Below are positions 56,801 to 64,000 of a stretch of 64,000 nt of DNA, piece after piece. The notes under the pieces were generated by a model that was not told where the DNA came from, did not search any database, and saw nothing but the letters and a program-made list of their open reading frames with translations. The first letter of the stretch is position 1; each line of letters starts with the position of its first letter. The DNA is from Holothuria scabra. Its lineage: Eukaryota > Echinodermata > Holothuroidea > Aspidochirotida > Holothuriidae. Position numbers and translations under genes: made by a program. The stretch covers positions 7,812,001-7,876,000 of the forward strand of contig CM074187.1 in assembly GCA_037179385.1 (NCBI GenBank), in the 5' to 3' direction.

Positions 56801-59800
56801 GGCATCACAAATCTCTGCGTACGTGAATTTTTCGGGGATTGGACTTACGTGCATTTCAACTGCATATTCTTTTGAAACAAGACAGAAGTTTTGGACGAGA
56901 ACTGCTAAAAATATACCCGTGCATTTCAGATGCAGGTTTTTTTTTAAACGAGACAGAAGTTTTGGACGAGAACTGCTAAAAATATATGGGGATATTTATA
57001 TCGGAAAGGAACCATAGGATACGTTATATGGGTGCCCAGAACCACTAAGATTATCATGATTGCTTTACATGGGGTTCTGGATAGGAGCTACAGTACATTA
57101 ACGCAAGCACAACCCAGTACAGTAAAGGAATGCAATGTTCTGACATGATTGGGGGATGAAAACTAGACAGAGGGAGATGTTGGCCTTAGAACTAAATTAT
57201 CAAAGGGCATGTGACATCGACTGCAAACAATTGTGCAGTATTAAGGCTTGATTTGTATCTCCACTTTTGAAGTGAAAATATTTCGCCTACCAGAACTATC
57301 AAGTCCCAATATTTTCCATCCTGAACTGGTTATGGTAACACGATATGCACGAAGCAAAGGGCACATGTATACTAAAGTGACAAACGTGACTTCCCAGCCT
57401 TTCCAATAATGGGTGATCGGTTATCGGCATGGGGCCAATTGTTAAATTAAATAATCGGGTATTACCGATTATAGCATAATGGGTCGAACACTAGTGAGAT
57501 GCCCTGCATGGCAGGCATATGTTACTCCTACACAACACTAGTACTTCCTAGGCTTGTGTTTGCATCAGCTTGCCATGCAGATGAGGCACGTCTGGTACAA
57601 AACCAGCTACACAGTCTGAGGCTATTTTCATTTCATAAAATTGGAATTTTCCGTTATTAATACTAGCAGAAGAGAAAAAAATCAAAGGGACTCTAAATTG
57701 AAAAAATGCAAACAAATTATTTCAAAGGGAATTTTAACAAAACGGAACATTATAACATGTAGGCTCTGTCACAAATTGGTCTTCGGGTCAAACTGGTGAT
57801 CTGCTGGCCACGCTGTATGCAATGTTATCTTTTCAAAGTTTTTGCATATGATTTTGTATATGTTTATCTTTCAAGTAAATGTTGATTCTTTCATGCATAC
57901 AGTATTTGAAGATACCCCAGCATTATACAGTACATGACCCTGCTTCCATTCTCAGTTTGATTGTTTGAACATTAAGGCAAATTACAGCTGATAATTGAAA
58001 GTATGAGTTTAGATGCACATGCGCTTGATTGATCTCAGTGAAATTTCCGAGTGAAAGTCCCTTTGTATAGTACTTGAAAGGTTTGTTAGAGGTCTTGAAA
58101 AGTCCTTGAAGAGTCCTTGAATTTTGAATCCATGAAGGGCTACGAACCCTGTATTGGCCAAGTCAAAGCTTGAATTAATTTCAAGGTTTGGTTTTCATTT
58201 CAGTGTACTCACGGTAGCTTGCAGTATTGAGTAAAAGGCAATTTTGTGAAGTACATCGTTCGTATATGCAGGGCCAGCTCGGTTTAAGCAGGGTTACTAC
58301 AGATGCTTGCAGAATGTTACAGCATGCAGGAGCTCTTGTCTGCAAGCTTCTACTTAAAACTAACCTTGCAGTGTTGTCGCACCCGGGTGCAATGGTATGA
58401 ATCGCTGTAGCTTGAATGCATGCAAGATTATATAGGCAGTGTTGTAGCCTACTGTACACTGAGATGAGAAGCAAGCATGATCAGCCCTCATGCAGAAGAA
58501 AATTTAAACTTAATTAAATGGAATACAACCAACATTCAAACTTAAATATAATATCAGGTGATATCTCTTTATTCTCAGTCTCGGTTAAGTTTATAATACA
58601 AGTTGGCAAACAATAAGACATTTTTAAGATGACTACTAGGAATAAATGCATGGGGCAATGAGCATAACATAAAGACATGGCTCAGAGGTGTAACAAAGAA
58701 TCAGACCTACTAGGAAAGGGCAAACAGTTGTAAATGCATAGATACGGCCAGGTAGCCACAATATCACATTGGATATCCCAGATGTTGTTGAAAAAACATC
58801 GGACATCAGATAGGCAGTGAAAAACCACATCAGTTAGACCCTACTAGAAACCCCAGAAATCAACAAAAATATATTTTTGTTGATTTCTGGGAATCCAGAA
58901 ATTGTGGAAGTTGCAAATTGTATACAATTGAAATTTGGATTTTTACCTTTTTTACATATAAACTACAAGAAAATCTACGAGGGTTAGCAACTTGACCGGG
59001 TAAATTGGTGTGAAATGTTCAAAAACCTATAATACTGTACCCTATGCAGTACATAGGCTACATTTGAAAATTTTCCTTGGGAACTTGGTTTGTATGTAGG
59101 CTTGCAGTTGGGAAGTTGGCTGGGGGGTCACCAAAATATATTAAGCTCTGAAGACATCTCACAATTTTGAATTTTAGCTGCTTATGGAAATGTACCCTTG
59201 GTAAAAAGAATGGCTTATATATTCCCTTAACTTTCAATTATAATCAAGAAAACATTTTTATTGGGTGTCTATTTTCGCTCTGCGTAAGCTAGCTCCAATC
59301 AGGATCTCCCAAAGTGCATTTCATTGAGAGTGTTAAGGTCGTAAAGATTGTGCAATAATGGTCACAAATGTGAGGTCTGCTTCCCAACTGTTGATGAAAC
59401 ACATGAAGACCTACCTGAATTGCTATGCCAAAAAGTGTCAGGTATCTAAGTGAAGTCCATAATGACTCTATAATATTCAGATATATATTGATAGACAGGG
59501 GGGCTGTACGTGTGATTCATTTGTTGGGGGCCCATTTTATCCCAACTTCATCAGAATTACTGCTAACACCAGAATTCTGCCAACGTTTCAGATATAATTG
59601 CAATTAATTGGGGTTTCAATTGTTTAATAGCTTTTTAGCTGTATTTTGTGATTTTGATATGCTTTACAATCCTGTTCTAATGGACAGAGAAAGAACAGTT
59701 TTATCCGATGACATGTATACTGTAAACACAATTGAAAGACTAGCTTGGTATTTGAAAGACTAGCTTGGTATTTGTTTTCAGTGCTACTGTAGGCTATGCC

Positions 59801-60689
59801 CTCAATTTTGTTGTTTTTGTTAAGTGTCCCAAATAATTTCAGTTACCTCTCTGTTTTGCAGCTACAGTATATCTTGTACCTGAATCGTATGAAATCATTC
59901 CATGTGACTCAAAAGAAAACAAAGTTCTACAGAGAAAAAAACAAGTATTAACCTGCATGGGTTATTACAGTTACTTGTTGTTGGTAAAGGAAACATGTAG
60001 CAGATAAAATGACCCATTCATTTCCAGATTTTCCCATGGAGTATCTATATATTTGGAAAAAAATGGAAAAAGAGGCATTTTCACCCTCTTTACCCTGCCC
60101 TTTGCATTTTATGACTGGCAGTCAAAACCTATGGTTAAAAATATTAATGAAAACCCTGAAAATAAAGGAAAGAAAAACAGTGGCCAACAATATGAATTAT
60201 AACACTACACCAGCTTACTTCAAGTTCACTCTTCACAGAAAATATGTCAACTTCAAGTGCCAGTACTTTGAGAACCACACATGGGAAATAAAAGTTTTCA
60301 CCAGAATGCTTTAATAGAATACATCCCTCTTTCTTTTATCAAACATATATTTTTTTCTGGTCTATTCCTTATAAAAAATTGTTCTAAATGTCTCCACTCC
60401 CACAGGCTTCTTGGATTTGTTAAAAACTTGAATACAATGTTTCTCCTGCCTTAGGGAATGGGTGGTACATAGTACTCAGGAATTTGTGGTCCAAAGTCCC
60501 ATGTGTGGGAAATACCAAATTGTATGCAGTTCTGCAAAATGATTTTTCTCTGGTTGCACTTTTTTTTATGGCTTTTCTTAAATTCTCTGATATTTTCTTG
60601 CAGCTTGTGCCTCTGTTTATCTGCGTTGGTGGAGGAGCAGCGTTTGCAGCATTCTACTTATTACGGCTTACCCAGAATGCTGATTCATC
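53806..60689 (+). CDS. NDUFA4: NDUFA4 / COXFA4 orthologue, exons 1-2 (3' end beyond window)
   Basis: Two exons join in phase 0. Exon 1 gives MQGLSMKSLRSHYS. Exon 2 gives LVPLFICVGGG, then AAFAAFYLLRL and the start of the post-membrane segment (TQNADSS). NDUFA4 is a small single-span inner-membrane protein of about 80 residues, first assigned to complex I and now regarded as a cytochrome c oxidase subunit. It has the pattern Leu-(Ile/Val)-Pro-Leu-Phe-x-x-x-Gly-x-Gly followed by Tyr-Leu-x-Arg-Leu. The 43 residues here match the first half of the family, including the short Met-Gln-Gly-Leu-Ser start seen in invertebrate members. The remaining part, with the conserved Asn-Pro-Glu-Pro-Trp stretch, was not found before 64000. 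It stands divergently from the lectin gene across about 15.5 kb and shows no functional link with it. Confidence 0.85.
54181..54511. mobile_element. Diverged TTAA MITE, copy 3
   Basis: Follows the same order of blocks as the copies at 31883 and 36784 (CAGCTCTTTGATTGGCA, AACAATGCA, CACTGAGAGTGT, TGTGTCTGGAT, GTGGGAGGGGCT) but with many changes and a roughly 25-bp longer middle. The right border ends GCCTTTAA. Confidence 0.65.
55094..58151. mobile_element. 3.06-kb composite element with CAGGGTTCGTAG inverted ends
   Basis: The left end CAGGGTTCGTAG and right end CTACGAACCCTG are exact complements, and TATTG flanks both sides (55089-55093 and 58152-58156). Subterminal CCTTGAAAAGTCCTTGAA motifs occur at both ends. 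The interior includes the second copy of the 29.8-kb repeat, so it is nested. No transposase frame seen. A hAT-related superfamily with short duplications is a guess. Confidence 0.7.
56058..57135. repeat. About 1-kb interspersed repeat, copy 2
   Basis: Second copy of the repeat at 29813-30890, same orientation. It has an additional internal duplication of about 60 bases (GACAGAAGTTTTGGACGAGA occurs twice, near 56880 and 56951). Confidence 0.75.
58852..58891. repeat. 40-bp perfect palindrome
   Basis: CCCAGAAATCAACAAAAATA is followed immediately by its exact reverse complement, with no spacer and no mismatch. Pairing stops at the next outer base on both sides. It lies in NDUFA4 intron 1. Confidence 0.95.
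60604..60689 (+). CDS. NDUFA4: NDUFA4 exon 2: transmembrane helix
   Basis: Follows a textbook acceptor (GATATTTTCTTGCAG) in phase 0 and ends in phase 2 at GTGAGT. It encodes the conserved Val-Pro-Leu-Phe entry, the Gly-Gly-Gly-Ala-Ala membrane core and Tyr-Leu-Leu-Arg-Leu. The intervening intron is 6,756 bp. Confidence 0.87.
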
Positions 60690-61844
60690 GTGAGTGTTCA
60701 TGTGTATTGTGGGACTGGTTTATCACTATCAGATCTCCAACCATTTAGCCATGAAGTTTACTGTAGTTCACTCTGTCATGGTTTAAGAATTTCAGTGTTT
60801 TTGTAATGTCATTGATTAAGCTAACCAATTAGGCCATAATTTGAAAAAGTGGGTGGTCACAAATTTTTGAAGTTACCATATTAAATCATTTAGTACTCAC
60901 TCATAAAACAGTTATTTGTTTTTAGGATATGGGGATTGTCTACCCTTAAACCATTTGTCATTGGTTCCTTAAGAAAACCAAGGTTTGGAAATATTTGCTG
61001 AATTTTATGAACCTACTCAATGAGAGGCTTTAAGTCAACCCCAATACTTCAGGTCACTATAGAACTACAAGTGTTTAAAGGAGAGGAATGATATGAACTG
61101 GACTGAATATTTAATAGATTAAACCCAAAAGATTTTGGAGTTATATGCCATGTAATTTTGCCGGATTCATTGCTTCTGAGGAAGAGTCATCCATGAACTG
61201 TATAGGAAAAGAGTGATTAACAGGAAAGTAATGCCAAAAAATATCACTTCTATCACATTTTATTGCTTTCTGTATGATGTTGATTGGTGGTGCGTCCAGA
61301 ATACATCTCGTGTGAAAAACAATTGAACAAGTTATTCTTTCAACAGTCTCCCATAGGATAAAATTTTGACAATGAAAGTAGGCTTCCAGGCCTCGATTTT
61401 CAGAAAAATTTATGGTTGTCCTTTGGGCAATCATTTCAGTATCTTTAGTTGTCCAAAAGAAAATTTGGTTGGCGGAAGCATTTGGCACACAATTACTGAA
61501 CAGTACAAAACAGTAATTGTGCTAATGTATTATTGATCCTGAAGAATAAAAAAAAGATTTTTCCAAGACAAAAACACTTGGAGTCTGAAGCTGTATGATG
61601 GAAAAAGTTGAAAGAGTTGATCAGTCAACAGGATTTTTTTCAATCACAAGAAAGCAAGCTGCTTAACTGTAATTCACATTGAGAGAAAAATAGTTGCCCA
61701 TCGGATAACCAACTTTCAAGTTTTGGTTGACCATACTGAATTTTAGTTGTCCGGGACAATTGGACAACAAGGAAAATGGAGCCCTGGCTTCATTCATGAG
61801 GAAACTTTGAAAACAACAAAAGATGCACAGTAGGATAATTTAGT

Positions 61845-62080
61845 CATGGTTCCCACGGCCTGGAATGGTCATGGAATATTGTAATAATGACAGAAGTCAT
61901 GGGAAAGTTATAAAAAATTAGTTCAGATCAGGCTTTTAAATGTTTCCAAAAAATAAAAATATACTCATATGTCATGATTGTCACCCTTTTAAAGTTTTAT
62001 CAATCTCAGATGTAATTTGGTGATCAAATAGTCATGGAAAAGTCTTGGAATTTAATTTTTCTTAAGGTGTAGGAACCCTG
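61845..62080. mobile_element. 236-bp MITE with GGTTCC ends
   Basis: The left end CATGGTTCCCAC and right end GTGTAGGAACCCTG are near-complements, and TTTAGT flanks both sides (61839-61844 and 62081-62086). TCATGGAA-type motifs occur near both ends. It resembles the ends of the 55094-58151 element and may be related. Confidence 0.65.
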
Positions 62081-62117
62081 TTTAGTGTAGAAAGGTGAAG
62101 TACCTCAGCAAGAGTTA

Positions 62118-62208
62118 GATGAAATTAGATAAAGTTTTCCAGCTCAGTTTCTGATTAACTGATTCAAGTCAGGCTGGTCATGGTCCTTTTTTCCAGTTGT
62201 TGCTCTGC
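62118..62208 (-). repeat. Truncated tRNA-derived SINE
   Basis: Only the tail-proximal part is kept (AGATAAAGTTTTCCAGCTCAG through CCAGTTGTTGCTCTG). The tRNA-like head is missing. Confidence 0.6.
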
Positions 62209-63169
62209 AAGAGGGAATTTCAGTGCACTCTACGTCATCATTTACATCAAAAACAAAATGTGAAGAATTAAGGTCTATTCCACAGTCCTTGAAGTTTGAG
62301 GCATGAGAGTACGATTGCACACCATCATACACCTAAAATCAATGTGAGGAGAGCAACTTTTTGCACACCTAGATAGAAATTTGGGACACGTTTAACTCTA
62401 TTAAAGTAGAGTAAAACAGTATACCTACTACACGAGTTCCTTAATTTTCTGAGGAGTTTGATTTGTTGCACACTGGGAGCATCTAAAACTCAAGGCCTGA
62501 CTCCACTCAAAAACACATGTAGACTGCTTGAGTACAATACATGTCTGAACCTATACATCAGAAACATTTGTTGGTAGTTACAGCAGTTTGTTTGCATTTT
62601 GATTTATACAGGCATCTCTCACTAGTAATACAAGAAAAGATTGGCAAAAATGGTCCTAGCCTATCACTTCATAATTAGTCAGAACTCTTGAGTAATTTAT
62701 TTGAACATTATGCCTTTTAAGCTGTAAGTTTGGAAATAACCTGGAAGTAAGGTGGATCTAATCATGCAGCATATGTTGCTTGTAGTTGTAAATTGTGCAA
62801 TGAGTAGGTACTTTTTTAAGCTGATACTTAACTATTCTTACACACACATACTTGTTTGCTAGCAGAAGTCAGAGGTTTCATAACATGAATAAAAGGACGC
62901 ACTGTCAGTTGAAACTTAATATACTTCTCCAGAAAATAATGAGATCAATATATCTTAGCCTTGTATTGCCCCATCTTTCCCGCTACTTGGTTTGGTCTGG
63001 TTAAATCATTGTAGATCTTTATGAACTGTGTATAGTTTGAAGCATTCCACTTGTTCGTTACTATGCCCCATAGCAGTACAATGAAATGCTTTAAAATTTT
63101 GAAGTTTGACACCAGGTGCTTAAAGGTACAGTATTTATACTTTCACTTGTTATTGGTTTTTGGTTCCTT

Positions 63170-63730
63170 GCGGTAGCAAAGGAACCTATGTAGTCAGGTT
63201 GGCGTGTGTGTGTGTGTGTATGTGTGTGTGTGTGTGTGTGTATGTGTGTGTGAGACACTTGCTTCGGTACGCTCTAACTCATTAAGGGAAGGTTGGATGG
63301 AACTTGGATTTGGTACAAAGATTTGTCATAAGAAGAAGGTGTGCCCTATCGTTTTTGGTGGAGGTCAAAGGTCATTTGGGGTCACCAGAGGTCAAAAACT
63401 AAAAACCTTCTCAACACAATATCTCTAGGTAGGAAACTTGGATAGATGTCATACTTGGTGAGTGGATGTGTTGTGGTGTAAGGATGAAAGTGGATATGTT
63501 TAGTGAAGGTCAATAGGTCATCTGGGGTCACCAGGGGTCAAACACTGAAAAACGTATTAACACAGTATTTTAAGGTAGAAAGGACAGATTTCAAATCAGT
63601 CTGTCTTTGGTTAAGGTCAAAGGTCATCAAGGTCACTGGAGGTCAACCTCTGGAAATGTTATTTAGAAAATCTTGTAAGCTAGATAAAGATAGGTTCCAT
63701 AGATTTTTTATCTCACCTGGTTTTGCATGC
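63170..63730 (+). repeat. AGGTCA-rich interspersed repeat
   Basis: Begins CCTTGCGGTAGCAAAGGAACC and the GT tract. It then has three diverged sub-units, each with an AGGTCA pair, GGGGTCACC-type and GAGGTCAAA-type motifs and a run such as CTTCTCAACACAATATCTC. AGGTCA pairs with one-base spacing lie at 63362-63374 and 63614-63626 and with two-base spacing at 63507-63520. Decayed copies on the minus strand are at 13180-13370 and 19920-20200. Confidence 0.75.
63204..63252. repeat. GT microsatellite
   Basis: (GT)n with a few TATG interruptions. It forms the leading part of the interspersed repeat that follows. Confidence 0.9.
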
Positions 63731-64000
63731 TCACACACCCAAACACCTTAGAAATTTTGCCTTTATGTTCATTCAGTAATGATTCCTTCAGGTTGTACAC
63801 ATATCTTAGATCATTTAAAGTTTTAAGAGGGCAATAACTGAAATCTGTAGATTTCACTAAGCACAGGTCACTCTGCATTAAACTGGTCTCTCTGCCAGTG
63901 GAAGCAATGCATCGATTATACAGTATGTCTCTTTAATACTGCTGTGCCCTGTGGGGTAACCTAATCCTCATTCTATTATCACACCCCATTAATCACTTGC

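Larger units (their letters stand above)
53848..60603 (+). other. NDUFA4 intron 1 (6.8 kb)
   Basis: Contains a TTAA MITE relic, the 3-kb inverted-repeat element, a perfect palindrome (58852-58891) and a 19-bp tandem duplication (59734-59773). The stretch at 58.9-60.6 kb shows nothing else recognisable. Confidence 0.65.
60690..64000 (+). other. NDUFA4 intron 2 (open at window edge)
   Basis: No exon encoding the conserved C-terminal part of NDUFA4 was found. It holds a short inverted-repeat element, a truncated SINE, a GT microsatellite and the AGGTCA-rich repeat. The rest, about 62.2-63.1 kb, shows nothing recognisable. Confidence 0.55.

Noticed and set aside
1..64000. CRISPR arrays, operons, prokaryotic or organellar genes
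   Set aside because: No regularly spaced repeats of the right size, no compact gene strings and no rRNA or intact tRNA genes. The spliced animal genes exclude a prokaryotic source.

Overview
The window is animal nuclear DNA: AT-rich, intron-rich and loaded with transposon relics. It carries the left parts of two head-to-head genes. The reading frames show animal-type splicing (GT..AG introns, short exons, large introns). The nature of the lectin gene and of the repeats (tRNA-derived SINEs, hAT-like MITEs with poly-G tracts, AGGTCA-bearing repeats) suggests a marine invertebrate deuterostome such as an echinoderm. That assignment is inference from general appearance only.

Region 1-38.3 kb, minus strand: a 5'-complete, 3'-open gene for a secreted or membrane C-type lectin receptor. 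I rebuilt 15 coding exons by joining splice sites whose phases all agree. They total 2,047 nt, about 682 residues. In order they give a signal peptide (38305-38260), two microexons, four C-type lectin-like domains (CTLDs) and a Ser/Thr-rich stalk. The gene runs off the left edge, or its last exons lie below 1544 and were not recognised. CTLD2 and CTLD3 keep an EPS plus WND calcium/sugar-site signature. CTLD1 and CTLD4 do not keep the WND part.

Region 38.3-53.8 kb: an intergenic stretch of about 15.5 kb between the two divergent genes, made largely of nested, broken repeats. A LINE reverse-transcriptase C-terminal remnant lies nearby inside lectin intron 1 (35.5 kb). I see no convincing host gene here.

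Region 53.8-64 kb, plus strand: the first two coding exons of an NDUFA4 (cytochrome c oxidase-associated, COXFA4) orthologue, at 53806-53847 and 60604-60689. The C-terminal exon or exons probably lie beyond 64000. Its introns hold a 3-kb inverted-repeat-bounded element, a 40-bp perfect palindrome and a repeat with direct repeats of AGGTCA.

The two genes have no evident functional relation: one is a probable glycan-recognition protein and the other a mitochondrial inner-membrane subunit. I found no operon, CRISPR array, intact transposase or multi-gene system. The best leads are the four-CTLD gene with a different intron layout in each domain, several transposons with intact target-site duplications, and two strong hairpin-forming sequences.
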